Source of the DNA: an uncultured bacterium
GTDB lineage: Bacteria; Bacillota; Clostridia; Oscillospirales; Ruminococcaceae
Assembly (NCBI GenBank): GCA_905215965.1
Contig: CAJMSD010000001.1
Coordinates: 248,001-312,000 of the forward strand
Length of the DNA: 64,000 nucleotides
Reading direction: 5' to 3'
Positions 53,625 to 62,939 of the stretch are shown piece by piece. The notes beneath the pieces were generated by a model. The model did no database searches and was not told the DNA's origin. It saw nothing but the letters and a program-made list of their open reading frames with translations. A program made the translations under genes and the position numbers. Numbering within the stretch: position 1 is the first letter of the stretch; every line of letters starts with the position of its first letter.

Positions 53625-53983
53625 TTGATATCGTCTTTCAGCTGTCTGAGCTTAACGAGGTTTTCAAGCTGGATTATCTTGGATTTAAGAACCTCGATCT
53701 CCTTTAAAGCCGCGTCGCGTTCAATTCTCGACCTGCCTGCTTCGTTTACGTATTCCTTTGACTGTTCGCGGATACTTTCAAGGCTTTGATTTGCCTTGTT
53801 AAGGTCGTCAAGGCTGCTGAGAGCGACCATTATAGCGGCGCTGTACGGAGAAGAACCTCCGGCAGACACATCGTTCATTTTAGCTTCAAGCGTTCTTGCA
53901 AGCGCATATACATAATTCGGCGACTCAGATGTTTTTAATTTATATTCCTTGCCGCAGATAACAACTTTTACATCGTTAAGCAT
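53621..53983 (-). CDS. zapA: Cell division protein ZapA
   Basis: 120 aa FtsZ-ring stabiliser. N-terminal KVVICGKEYKLKTSESPNYV is the ZapA domain and residues 55-115 form a coiled coil. ZapA plus a U32 gene in tandem is a frequent Clostridia arrangement. AAAGGAAG precedes the start. Confidence 0.88.
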   Translation of the reverse strand: MLNDVKVVICGKEYKLKTSESPNYVYALARTLEAKMNDVSAGGSSPYSAAIMVALSSLDDLNKANQSLESIREQSKEYVNEAGRSRIERDAALKEIEVLKSKIIQLENLVKLRQLKDDIK

Positions 53984-54073
53984 TGATATCTTCCTTTCTT
54001 TTTTTGGGTTACATTATATTATACTACATTTTTCGCGATTATAAAAGACTTTTTGAAAATATTTCCGCGAATC

Positions 54074-54655
54074 TTAATAATATCTTTTAAGACCGATCAC
54101 TCTGCCGAGGATATCGACCTCGTTTACGATTATTGGATCCATAGTATCGTTTTCAGGCTGGAGACGGTAGTGATGATTTTCCTTGTAAAATGTTTTTACC
54201 GTTGCATCCTCGCCGTCTATGAGAGCAACAACTATATCGCCGTTCTCAGCGTAGCAGCACTGCTCCACGATGACGATATCACCGTCAAGAATACCTGCAT
54301 TTATCATGCTTTCTCCTCTGATCTTAAGAGCGAAGATCTTTTGCGGATCTTTACCCTCGGTCTCAAATCCGACATATCCGGTAATATCCTCGATAGCGGT
54401 TATCGGAACTCCTGCTGTTACCGTTCCGACGATAGGAATGGCGACTGTTCCGCAGTTAGGAAGGCGAAGTGTTCTGTTTAGGTTTCCGGTTTTTTCGAGA
54501 AGTCCGTCCTGAACGAGCGCTTCGATATAGCGGTGTGCCGTTGAAGTAGACTTAAATCCCATAGCGTCCATAACTTCTCTGACAGACGGAGAATACCCGT
54601 CGCGCAGCTTTGTCTTGATAAAATTGAAAACTTCCATTTCTGTTTCTTTGATCAT
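54074..54655 (-). CDS. lexA: LexA repressor
   Basis: 193 aa SOS repressor. N-terminal winged helix (SPSVREVMDAMGFKSTSTAH), cleavage site Ala81-Gly82 (TAGVP), catalytic Ser116 (RGESM) and Lys154 (ATVKTFY). Starts in an ATGA overlap with the end of murC and is therefore co-transcribed with it. I found no SOS box near. Confidence 0.95.
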   Translation of the reverse strand: MIKETEMEVFNFIKTKLRDGYSPSVREVMDAMGFKSTSTAHRYIEALVQDGLLEKTGNLNRTLRLPNCGTVAIPIVGTVTAGVPITAIEDITGYVGFETEGKDPQKIFALKIRGESMINAGILDGDIVIVEQCCYAENGDIVVALIDGEDATVKTFYKENHHYRLQPENDTMDPIIVNEVDILGRVIGLKRYY

Positions 54656-56082
54656 TTTTTATCATCCTTTCCGCCGTGAAGCTTCTCTATAATCATTTTT
54701 GCGATCTTGTAAGCGTCTCCGCAGCCGAGCGTTATAACAAGGTCTCCCTCGCCGGCGTTTTCGCAGATGTAATCGCATATCTGAGCGAAGTTTTCATATT
54801 TGCGTTTGTCTGTCCATTCTTCGTTTTCATTCTGCGGAAACCATGTACAGCCGGGAATTTTTTCCGCAAGGTGACGAGTGAAGATACCGTAGGTGTTTTT
54901 CTCGCGCGAACCCATAATATCTGTCAGCACGGCGTGATCGGGAATTGAGAGAACTCGTGCGAAATCGTCAAGAAGGATCTTGGTTCTTGAAAAAGTGAAC
55001 GGCTGGAAAACTGCCCATACTTTTTTGAATCCCATACCCATAGCGGCATTGAGAGTAGCTTCAAGCTCAGTCGGGTGGTGTGCGTAGTCGTCAACGATAG
55101 TTATTCCTTTCTCAAAGCCGAGCTTCTCAAAGCGTCTTTTTGCCCCTCTGAACTCTTCAAGTCCCTGCTGAATATACTTGAATTCGGTGTTGAGGTATCC
55201 TGCGGCGGCAACGGCTGCAAGGGAATTGAGGACATTGTGTATTCCCGCAACGTGGAGCGTTATCTTTCCGAGCTTTTCGCCCTTGTACATTGCGTCGAAT
55301 GTCGTAAGCAGACCGTTTTCCGACCTTACGTTTTCGGGATAATAATCGCAGGAGCTGTCCTTTCCGAAGGTGATTATTTCCTTGCCCGAAATTCCGTCAA
55401 TGGCTTTCATGGTGTTTGAATCCGAACCGTTGACGATCAGAGCCTTTGTAGTATTTTCGCTGAATTTTCTGAAAGACTTTATAATATTGTCAAGAGTCTT
55501 GAAGTAATCAAGGTGATCGGCATCAATATTGAGGATCACCGAAATATCGGGATACAGCTTCAGGAAGGTATCGACGAATTCACAAGCCTCGCAGGTCATT
55601 ATGTCGCTGCTTCCGGCGCGTCCGCTGCCGCCGATGCATGGGAGCTTGCCTCCGATGAATGCCGAAAGGTCTGTTCCGGCAGTATAAAGTATCTGCGTTA
55701 TCATTGAAGTCACCGTTGTTTTTCCGTGAGTGCCTGAAACACAGACCGCATTGTCGTACCAGCTTGTAACAAGGCCGAGCAGCTCGCTTCTTTCAAGAAC
55801 AGGAACTCCGCTTGCACGGGCAGCGATCAGCTCCGGATTATCAGCCATAATTGCAGCCGAAAAGACGATAAGATCAGCGCCCTCGATATTTTCTGCCCTC
55901 TGACCGACAAAAACGGGAATTCCCATTTTTCTTACAGCATCAAGAGTTTCGGTCTCGTTATTGTCGGAGCCTGTCAGAAAATATCCTTTAGAGTTAAGAA
56001 TCTGAGCCAAAGGATACATTCCCGAGCCTCCGATTCCGATAAAATGTATGTGTTTTTTATTTTTTAAGATATCAAAGTTCAT
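54652..56082 (-). CDS. murC: UDP-N-acetylmuramate-L-alanine ligase
   Basis: 476 aa Mur ligase adding L-Ala to UDP-MurNAc in peptidoglycan synthesis. N-terminal HFIGIGGSGMYPLAQIL, ATP loop GTHGKTTVTSM, and DDYAHHPTELEAT are intact. ATG 56082 has AAGGTG 7 nt upstream and is preferred to GTG 56091. Promoter overlaps that of spoVG. Confidence 0.95.
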   Translation of the reverse strand: MNFDILKNKKHIHFIGIGGSGMYPLAQILNSKGYFLTGSDNNETETLDAVRKMGIPVFVGQRAENIEGADLIVFSAAIMADNPELIAARASGVPVLERSELLGLVTSWYDNAVCVSGTHGKTTVTSMITQILYTAGTDLSAFIGGKLPCIGGSGRAGSSDIMTCEACEFVDTFLKLYPDISVILNIDADHLDYFKTLDNIIKSFRKFSENTTKALIVNGSDSNTMKAIDGISGKEIITFGKDSSCDYYPENVRSENGLLTTFDAMYKGEKLGKITLHVAGIHNVLNSLAAVAAAGYLNTEFKYIQQGLEEFRGAKRRFEKLGFEKGITIVDDYAHHPTELEATLNAAMGMGFKKVWAVFQPFTFSRTKILLDDFARVLSIPDHAVLTDIMGSREKNTYGIFTRHLAEKIPGCTWFPQNENEEWTDKRKYENFAQICDYICENAGEGDLVITLGCGDAYKIAKMIIEKLHGGKDDKK

Positions 56083-56107
56083 ATTCTTCACCTTTTCATG
56101 AAAGTTA

Positions 56108-56157
56108 TTGATATTTGCGGTAATATGTTATATAATGAGCTTGCAGAGCTTATGCAA
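56108..56157. promoter_or_regulatory. Overlapping divergent promoters for spoVG and murC
   Basis: For spoVG (+): TTGATA 56108-56113, 17 bp, TATAAT 56131-56136. For murC (-): TTGCAT 56157-56152, 17 bp, TATATA 56134-56129. The two -10 elements share 56131-56134, so the promoters run outward from one AT box. The spoVG leader is about 170 nt long. Confidence 0.6.
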
Positions 56158-56316
56158 ATCATTGTCTCTATGAATATTTTGCTCACAATACGGTAAAAAT
56201 ATCCATAGCAGCGTCAGACTGTGAGTCATTCGGAATTTGTTCTCATAGAAACGGTATACAGATAATGAAAATGCTGTATTTGTAAGGACACATTTCTGTA
56301 CAAGGAGGTCATTTTA

Positions 56317-56613
56317 ATGGAAATCACAGATGTTAAAATCAGAAAAATTATGACAGAGGGACGGCTGAGAGCCATTGTTTCAGTAACGATCGACGATATG
56401 TTTGCCGTTCACGATATCAAGGTCGTGCAGGGCGAGGAGCGTTTGTTTGTTGCTATGCCGAGCCGTAAGGACGAAAACGGTATTTTCCGTGATATCGTTC
56501 ACCCGATTTCGCCTTATTCAAGAAAGCTGTTTGAGGAAACCATACTGGAGGCTTACGATCGGCAGCTTGCAATGATGGAAGCCGAAGAGACCGATCAAGC
56601 CGATGAGGAATAA
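56317..56613 (+). CDS. spoVG: Septation/sporulation regulator SpoVG
   Basis: 98 aa nucleic-acid-binding regulator. MEITDVKIRKIMTEGRLRAI, VAMPSRKDENGIFRDIVHPI and the acidic tail are typical. In Bacillus it is under SigH and affects septation and cortex; also present in non-sporulating Gram-positives. CAAGGAGGTC 6 nt before the ATG is a strong ribosome site. Confidence 0.95.
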   Translation: MEITDVKIRKIMTEGRLRAIVSVTIDDMFAVHDIKVVQGEERLFVAMPSRKDENGIFRDIVHPISPYSRKLFEETILEAYDRQLAMMEAEETDQADEE

Positions 56614-56625
56614 TTGAGATGATCT

Positions 56626-56649
56626 GACCTGCCCTGTGCAGGTCTTTTT
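56626..56649 (+). terminator. Terminator of spoVG
   Basis: GACCTGC (56626-56632) and GCAGGTC (56638-56644) around CCTGT, followed by TTTTT. Confidence 0.92.
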
Positions 56650-56656
56650 GTTTGCG

Positions 56657-57193
56657 TTATATTCCGAGGATCCTTGTGGCTTTAAGTATCGCGATCTGCG
56701 ATTTTCCGTCCGTTATCTCTCCGTCCATTACCATTTCCACCGCTTTTTTTATCGGCATTTTGATAACGTCGAGGAATTCGCCCGGGTCGAGGTTCTGGCT
56801 GCTGAAGCTCAGACCTCTTGCCATGTAGATGTGTATTATTTCAGAATCATAGGCAGGAGTAGGATAAAGCTTTCCGAGATAGGTGTATTCCGAGCAGGTA
56901 TAACCCGTTTCCTCCAGAAGCTCACGTTTGCCGCATTCGGCGTGATCTTCTCCCTCGTTGAGCTTTCCGGCAGGTATCTCGACAGTCACTTCCTGAAACG
57001 GATAGCGAAGCTGTTTTACGAGAAAAATTTCTCCGCTGTCGGTAACGGGTATCACGCAAACTCCTCCGGAGTGGCGCACGACCTCGCGGTAAGCCTCCGA
57101 GCCGTCCTCAAGACGGACTTTGTCGCTGTATACCGTGATTATTCTGCCTTTGAACTTGACCTCGCTTGAAATAGTTTTTTCCTGAAGATGCAT
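56657..57193 (-). CDS. NUDIX hydrolase, probable ADP-ribose pyrophosphatase
   Basis: 178 aa. NUDIX box GKLNEGEDHAECGKRELLEETGY lies near 75-97 with all invariant Glu residues. The upstream RHSGGVCVIPV and PAYDSEIIHIY segments are typical of the ADP-ribose branch. Downstream of YfhO by 41 nt on the same strand. Confidence 0.9.
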   Translation of the reverse strand: MHLQEKTISSEVKFKGRIITVYSDKVRLEDGSEAYREVVRHSGGVCVIPVTDSGEIFLVKQLRYPFQEVTVEIPAGKLNEGEDHAECGKRELLEETGYTCSEYTYLGKLYPTPAYDSEIIHIYMARGLSFSSQNLDPGEFLDVIKMPIKKAVEMVMDGEITDGKSQIAILKATRILGI

Positions 57194-57234
57194 AATAACT
57201 CCTTCCGATGATGCTCCGGAGCAAGCCGGATATT

Positions 57235-59670
57235 TTACTTTTTTCTGCCTTTTATGATTTTTGCGCTGTATTCGTCGGCAGCGCTGATTTTTTCGGCAGA
57301 GGTGTAGTCGTAGCTGTGGATATGATATGAAGTTTCCGATCTCTTTCGGCAGAAATGGCAGGCCGCAAGGTAGATGATAAGTCCGGCAGCTCCTGTCAGA
57401 GAGAGCAGAGCGCCGGCTTTAAGACCGGGAGTAGCGTATTTGAAGGTAATAACGTTGTCGCCTGCGTCCGCTTTTACTGCCATAAAGCCGTAGGATACCT
57501 TTTCGACATCGGCAGGCTTGCCGTTTATCTTGGCAGTCCAGCCCTCGCTGTAGGGAACGCTGAAGAATACGAGCTGCGGCTCGGAAAGGCTGATCTCCGA
57601 CTCGAATCCGTATGAATCGTATTTGAACGACGACGAGCATTTCTGCTGCTTTTGAGTACATTCGTCAAGGTAATCGGCAGTCGATACTCTCGAAACCTCT
57701 CCCTCGGAGGCAGGAGTAAGAATATCGGAATATTTTTCAATTTGCTCATCGCTGAGAACAAGAGCGTTTATGAGAAGTCTCTCGCGTAGAGTTTCTCCTT
57801 TTTCGGCAGCTTCCGATTCGGAAATATATTTGGAGTAGCCGAATCCCATACCGATATAATATTTATTTTCATAAATGTCGAAGCTGTCGTTGCTTGCGAT
57901 ATATTCAAAGCCGGGAAGCTCCCTTGGAATATCGGGAGCGTCGTCTTTCTTTTCGCAGTAAAAGTATTTGACTGAAAGAAGTCCTCTGAGAGTATAGTGC
58001 GAAAGTTCGGGACGCGAAGCCACGTCCCTCTGAACTCCTACCTCGTCGTAAAAATCCATGATAGAGGTCGAAACAACGCTCTGAAAGGCTCTGATCGAGG
58101 GAAGTCCCCAAGCCATAGGGTAATTGTCGCAGTTTTCTGATATATCGATTCGGAAGAAATTATCGTCGCTTACTTCCTCGTAAACTCCGCCCGAGCTTTT
58201 CAGGACATCGCGGACGTATTTTTTAGCCGAATCGGGACTTGCAGCTCCGTAAAGAACAGCAGAGAGCATACAGGCGATGCATGAAGCGCAGGTCAGATAG
58301 AGCGCGGCATTCATAAACGGACGGCTGCGTTTTTTTCGGAAGAATATCCAGCCTGCAAACGCGAGCGATACTGCGGCAATTACGAAAGTCAGCATAAAGT
58401 ATTCGAAGTCTCTGGGGAACTGGAAAAACACGATCTTTCCGTCGATTTTTTTCGGCAGCACGGAAATTATCAGAAAAGCTGCAAGCATGGCGGCGCAAAT
58501 CTTGAATGCAGGAACGACGGCTGCGTCCTCGTCGTCGAGAGTATGCGCGGTCATCATAGCCATTATGAGTATTGGCATATAGAACCAGCGTGCGTAATAC
58601 GAACCGTTGAAGGTGTAAAACGCGCTGTTGAGTATCGGGATAAACGCGCAGATAATGCATAGCAGCATCGTGCGTGTTGCCCAGTGTTTTTTTCGTGTTT
58701 TCATAAAGGTGATAACGCCGACCATTGAGAACAGCGGCAGATAACCTCCGATAGACGCCCATTTTGCGTGATCGGAATTAAACAGATTCGGGCGTGCGGG
58801 AACGTCCACAGGCATGAAGAAGGTCTGGATTATACGCGGTATTCTTGTTTTATCGGAATAGAGTACCATATCCTGACCGAAAAGATGCTCGCTTAAACGA
58901 TAGTTGCCCAATATGGTGAGAGCCGACGGGAGAAGAATGAATCCGCCTATCATCGTGCCGAGAACGGCTTCAATTGCAAGGGTGAAGAATTTTTTCCATG
59001 TAGCCTTGAAGTCGGCGGAGGGAAGCCTTATCAGGAAGTATATCACGAGGAAAACCGCCTGACCGGTAAAGAAAAAGTAGTTGATAATTGACATAAGGGC
59101 GACAGTTAAGGCAAAAACGCCCTTTCTGCCATTGTTTATATGTTCCTCCATTGCGATCAGCATAAGAGGGAAAAATGATGTTACGTCCTGAAAGTGATTG
59201 AAAAAAACGTTGAATATTTGAAATCCCGAAAACGCGTAGAGCAATCCACCGATTACTGCGGCGTTTTTATTGCGGACAAATCTGCGGATATACGCGTAAG
59301 CCGTCATAGCTGCAAGACCATGTTTGATCGAAAGCAGAACAGGCATCGATATCGTTATAAGCGTTCTCGGGAGAAGAGTAGACAGCCAGAAAAACGGACT
59401 TCCAGAAAGATAAAAGGAATATGAGGTAAGAAAATCCGAGCCGAGATCCGTAAACCAGTTCCAGCCGAGCTGACCGTCTCTGACGGCATTGTTGGCAAGG
59501 ATATAGAAAGGTATCTGCTGAGCGTTATAATCGCCGTAAAATATGAAGTAGCCTCCGTCGGCTATTACTACCGGCAGCAGACATACGAATATACATAAAA
59601 ATCCAAGCAGAAAAGCGGTAAGATACTTTTCCTTAGAGCCGTGATATATAAGCGAACGTTTGTAAAACAT
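57235..59670 (-). CDS. YfhO family integral membrane protein
   Basis: 811 aa polytopic protein with about twelve helices in the first 470 residues, a large extracytoplasmic domain (about 500-740, with the conserved VPYSEGWTAKINGKPA segment) and a final helix. The family is thought to act in glycosylation of lipoteichoic acid or other wall polymers. GGAGG precedes the start. Confidence 0.88.
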   Translation of the reverse strand: MFYKRSLIYHGSKEKYLTAFLLGFLCIFVCLLPVVIADGGYFIFYGDYNAQQIPFYILANNAVRDGQLGWNWFTDLGSDFLTSYSFYLSGSPFFWLSTLLPRTLITISMPVLLSIKHGLAAMTAYAYIRRFVRNKNAAVIGGLLYAFSGFQIFNVFFNHFQDVTSFFPLMLIAMEEHINNGRKGVFALTVALMSIINYFFFTGQAVFLVIYFLIRLPSADFKATWKKFFTLAIEAVLGTMIGGFILLPSALTILGNYRLSEHLFGQDMVLYSDKTRIPRIIQTFFMPVDVPARPNLFNSDHAKWASIGGYLPLFSMVGVITFMKTRKKHWATRTMLLCIICAFIPILNSAFYTFNGSYYARWFYMPILIMAMMTAHTLDDEDAAVVPAFKICAAMLAAFLIISVLPKKIDGKIVFFQFPRDFEYFMLTFVIAAVSLAFAGWIFFRKKRSRPFMNAALYLTCASCIACMLSAVLYGAASPDSAKKYVRDVLKSSGGVYEEVSDDNFFRIDISENCDNYPMAWGLPSIRAFQSVVSTSIMDFYDEVGVQRDVASRPELSHYTLRGLLSVKYFYCEKKDDAPDIPRELPGFEYIASNDSFDIYENKYYIGMGFGYSKYISESEAAEKGETLRERLLINALVLSDEQIEKYSDILTPASEGEVSRVSTADYLDECTQKQQKCSSSFKYDSYGFESEISLSEPQLVFFSVPYSEGWTAKINGKPADVEKVSYGFMAVKADAGDNVITFKYATPGLKAGALLSLTGAAGLIIYLAACHFCRKRSETSYHIHSYDYTSAEKISAADEYSAKIIKGRKK

Positions 59671-59898
59671 TTTGACCTCCGTAATTTCTGATATACATTA
59701 TATATTATATCACACGGAGAGTAAAAATAAAAGTGTTTTTTCCAAAAAAAATCTATTTTATGAAAATTTTTGGAAAATATTATATTGCATATAGCTTTTT
59801 TGAAAATAATGTGGTATAATTATATGATTATAATGCAATATTCATTAAGGATAAACGCTGTGAGAAATCGTGCGTTTATTCCGGAAAGGTAAGATAGA
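59671..59898. other. Divergent intergenic region between YfhO and the cysteine desulfurase
   Basis: 228 bp, very AT-rich, no gene. It contains an extended -10 (GTGATATAAT, - strand, 59704-59712) with no good -35 for the YfhO gene, and the + strand promoter at 59812-59820. Confidence 0.55.
59812..59820 (+). promoter_or_regulatory. Extended -10 promoter of the cysteine desulfurase gene
   Basis: TGGTATAAT at 59812-59820 is a perfect extended -10. No standard -35 at 17 bp. The surrounding bases (TTGAAAA before, TATAAT then TATAT after) closely resemble the yicC promoter at 3134-3158. Confidence 0.55.
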
Positions 59899-61029
59899 AT
59901 GTCGATATATCTTGATAACGCAGCGACAACCAAGCCGTGCAGCGAGGCTGTCAGCGCAATTATATCCGCCATGAACGATAATTACGGCAATCCGTCGTCA
60001 CTTCACCGCGCAGGTCTTGAGGCTCAGCTTGTTGTTGACAGATCAAGAAAAATAATTGCCGGTTCGATCGGCTGTGAGCCTGAGAATATAATATTCACAT
60101 CGGGCGCGACCGAGAGCAATAATTTGGCGCTTAAAGGAATCGCCGCAGCTTACGGAAGAAGAAAAAAGCGCATAGTTGTCTCGTCCGTGGAGCACCCGTC
60201 CGTTGCGGAAACCGCTTCGGAGCTTGAAAAAAACGGCTTTGAGGTCGTTAGGGTAAGTCCCGGAAAGGACGGAAGCTTCTCTTCTTCGGACTTTGTTAAT
60301 GCCTGTGATGAAAATACGTTTCTGATCAGCATGATGCTGGTCAACAACGAAACCGGATATATTCTTCCCGTAAAGGAAGCGTTTGCGGCTGTAAAACGCC
60401 GTTTTCCGGAGATCATCACTCACTGCGACTGCGTTCAGGGATATATGAAGCTTCCGATAAAGGCTTCGGCGCTGAATGCCGATCTTATCTCGCTGAGCGG
60501 TCATAAGGTTCATGCGGCAAAGGGGATCGGAGCTCTTTACATAAAAAAGGGAGTTCGCGTAGCTCCGATAATTATGGGCGGAAAACAGGAAAAAGGCATA
60601 CGCTCGGGAACGGAAAGCGTTCCTTTGATCGCAGGATTCGGGGCGGCTGTCGAAAAGCTGAGATCAACTGTTTCCGAGAGATATGAAAGGGCAGCGCAGC
60701 TGAAAAGCAGACTGCTTGCCGAGCTTGGCAAAATTGACGGAATTCTGGTGAATTCTCCCGACGACGCTTCGCCTTACATAATCAATATTTCCGCAGTTGG
60801 CAGGCGTTCCGAAATAATGCTTCATTTTTTGGAGCAGAAGGGCATTTACGTTTCAAGCGGATCGGCTTGCTCGAAAGGAGCGCAGAGCGGAGTTCTCTCG
60901 GAATTCGGTATCGACGTGAAACGTGCCGACAGCGCTGTCAGGATCAGCATCACGGCAGAAACGTCTGTCGACGAGCTTCTTGAATTATCGGCTGCTGTTT
61001 GTGAGGGAATGGCAAAAATCAGGGCGTAA
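59899..61029 (+). CDS. Cysteine desulfurase (NifS/IscS-like)
   Basis: 376 aa PLP enzyme that takes sulfur from cysteine. Start YLDNAATTKP, His99 (VEHPSV) stacking on PLP, Lys203 (SGHKVHAAKG) and the persulfide Cys in SSGSACSKG near 324. Followed 63 nt later by thiI, the same pairing as Bacillus nifZ-thiI, so it probably supplies sulfur for 4-thiouridine in tRNA. Confidence 0.93.
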   Translation: MSIYLDNAATTKPCSEAVSAIISAMNDNYGNPSSLHRAGLEAQLVVDRSRKIIAGSIGCEPENIIFTSGATESNNLALKGIAAAYGRRKKRIVVSSVEHPSVAETASELEKNGFEVVRVSPGKDGSFSSSDFVNACDENTFLISMMLVNNETGYILPVKEAFAAVKRRFPEIITHCDCVQGYMKLPIKASALNADLISLSGHKVHAAKGIGALYIKKGVRVAPIIMGGKQEKGIRSGTESVPLIAGFGAAVEKLRSTVSERYERAAQLKSRLLAELGKIDGILVNSPDDASPYIINISAVGRRSEIMLHFLEQKGIYVSSGSACSKGAQSGVLSEFGIDVKRADSAVRISITAETSVDELLELSAAVCEGMAKIRA

Positions 61030-61092
61030 TATGCAAAAGATATTATACCTCTTGTAATACACATTATAATAGTATAAGAAAGGCAAAAAAAT

Positions 61093-62271
61093 ATGAAAGA
61101 AATAATTCTTGTCAAATACGGAGAAATGGCTCTGAAGGGGCTGAATAAAAATACGTTCGAGGATATGCTGACGAAGAACATCAAACGCCGCATAAAAAGC
61201 CTCGGAAAATTCGAGTGTACACGCGCTCAGTCTACTCTTTACATTACTCCTCTTGAAGATGGACTTGATCTTGAGGAGGTGTCCGAGCGTATAGGAAAAA
61301 TTTTCGGAATAGCGGCTTACTGCCGCGCGTGCGTTTGTGAAAAGGAGTTTGGAGATATCTGCGAAAAAAGCTGCGAATATCTCAGTGAGATCCTTGAAAA
61401 CGCGCGGACATTCAAGGTAACGGCGAAGCGTTCAGATAAGGCTTTCCCGATGAAATCTCCCGAGATATGCGCCGAGCTTGGCGGTATACTTCTTGAAAAG
61501 TTTCCGAATCTTACCGTTGACGTAAAAAATCCGGAAGTGACCGTTACGGTTGAAATACGCGACACGAACGCTTATGTTCACGCGGAAAATATCAAGGGCG
61601 CGGGAGGACTTCCCGTAGGCAGCAGCGGAAAGGCAATGCTTCTTCTTTCCGGCGGAATCGACAGCCCCGTGGCAGGATATATGATGGCTAAGCGCGGGGT
61701 TCATATTGCGGCGATACATTATGTAAGTCCTCCGTATACTTCCGACCGCGCTCAGCTCAAGGTGGAGAAGCTCTGCGAAAAGCTGACGGATTACTGCGGC
61801 GGAATAGCTTTTTACTGCGTGCCGTTCACGGAACTTCAGGAGGCTATAAAGGATAATTGTCCCGAAGAATTTTTTACAATTATCATGAGACGTCTGATGA
61901 TGGAAATTGCCCAGAGGATCGCGGCTAAAGACGAATGCCTTGCGCTTATAACGGGAGAAAGCGTCGGACAGGTCGCCAGCCAGACAATGGCAGCTATCGC
62001 CTGCACCGACGCGGTATGCCGTATTCCCGTTTTCCGTCCTCTTGTCGGAATGGATAAGACCGAGATCATTGAGATTGCAAGAAAGATAGATACTTTCGAG
62101 ACCTCAACGCTGCCTTACGAGGACTGCTGTACAGTTTTCACTCCGCGTCATCCAAAGGTGCGTCCGCGCCTTGAGGACATCGAAGCAGCTCAGAACGCTT
62201 TTGATTTCGAGCCGCTTATTGCAAAGGCTGTCGAAAATACGGAGATGAAAATTTTTAATTTCAGCAGATAA
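61093..62271 (+). CDS. thiI: tRNA 4-thiouridine synthase ThiI
   Basis: 392 aa. N-terminal ferredoxin-like region, THUMP domain, then a PP-loop (LLSGGIDSPVAGY) that adenylates tRNA U8. It lacks the C-terminal rhodanese domain of the E. coli enzyme, normal for Firmicutes and consistent with direct sulfur transfer from the neighbouring desulfurase. Confidence 0.95.
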   Translation: MKEIILVKYGEMALKGLNKNTFEDMLTKNIKRRIKSLGKFECTRAQSTLYITPLEDGLDLEEVSERIGKIFGIAAYCRACVCEKEFGDICEKSCEYLSEILENARTFKVTAKRSDKAFPMKSPEICAELGGILLEKFPNLTVDVKNPEVTVTVEIRDTNAYVHAENIKGAGGLPVGSSGKAMLLLSGGIDSPVAGYMMAKRGVHIAAIHYVSPPYTSDRAQLKVEKLCEKLTDYCGGIAFYCVPFTELQEAIKDNCPEEFFTIIMRRLMMEIAQRIAAKDECLALITGESVGQVASQTMAAIACTDAVCRIPVFRPLVGMDKTEIIEIARKIDTFETSTLPYEDCCTVFTPRHPKVRPRLEDIEAAQNAFDFEPLIAKAVENTEMKIFNFSR

Positions 62272-62393
62272 TCAATTGTTCTGCTTTGTAAAATTCTGCG
62301 GAGAAACAAAAAATACTGTCATATATTTTATCAAAAACGATTTTCGCGTATATCATTTTTGGCGAAGATGTGCAAAATGAATGAGGTGAGTAA

Positions 62394-62939
62394 ATGCAAA
62401 ACGGTCAATGTTCTGAATGTTCTGCCGATAATCTTGACAAAACGGTTACAAATGTTGTAAAATTATTAAAGCGCAGAGGTTTGACTATATCTACGGCTGA
62501 AAGCTGTACGGGCGGACTTCTGTCTGAACTGATAACATCGGTTCCCGGAGCGTCGGAAGTTTTTGAGCTTGGCATCTGTACATATTCGGAAAGGATCAAG
62601 CATGAATTTCTCGGAGTTCCATACGATGTGATTCGCGATTTCGGTGTTGTAAGCAGCGAGACCGCTCTTGAAATGGTCAGAGGACTGAAAAAATGTTCAG
62701 GCGCTGATATATGCGTTTCCGTTACGGGAATCGCGGGACCCGGCGGAGGTACGCCGGAGAAACCTGTGGGTACGGTCTATATCGGTTTCGATATCTGCGG
62801 CAGACAGTTTGCGGAATCTGCCCGACTGCACAGGCTCGCCGATAAAAGCAGAAACAACATAAGACGGACAGCTGCAGCCTTTGCTTTTGGGATTATTGAG
62901 AATATACTGATGGAGGCGATTCAGTCAGATGGACGATAA
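62394..62939 (+). CDS. pncC: CinA C-terminal domain protein, nicotinamide-nucleotide amidase
   Basis: 181 aa, the CinA_C (PncC) domain only, without the N-terminal MoaB-like part. STAESCTGGLLSELITSVPG with the catalytic Ser, YSERIKHEFLGV, and VTGIAGPGGGTPEKPVGTV are diagnostic. Deamidates nicotinamide mononucleotide. GAGGTGA precedes the ATG. Overlaps the sortase gene by 11 nt. Confidence 0.9.
   Translation: MQNGQCSECSADNLDKTVTNVVKLLKRRGLTISTAESCTGGLLSELITSVPGASEVFELGICTYSERIKHEFLGVPYDVIRDFGVVSSETALEMVRGLKKCSGADICVSVTGIAGPGGGTPEKPVGTVYIGFDICGRQFAESARLHRLADKSRNNIRRTAAAFAFGIIENILMEAIQSDGR

Noticed and set aside
56143..56316. SigH-type promoter in front of spoVG
   Set aside because: A GGAATTTG stretch resembles the -10, but no matching -35 lies at the correct distance; the sigma-A type promoter at 56108-56136 is clearer.
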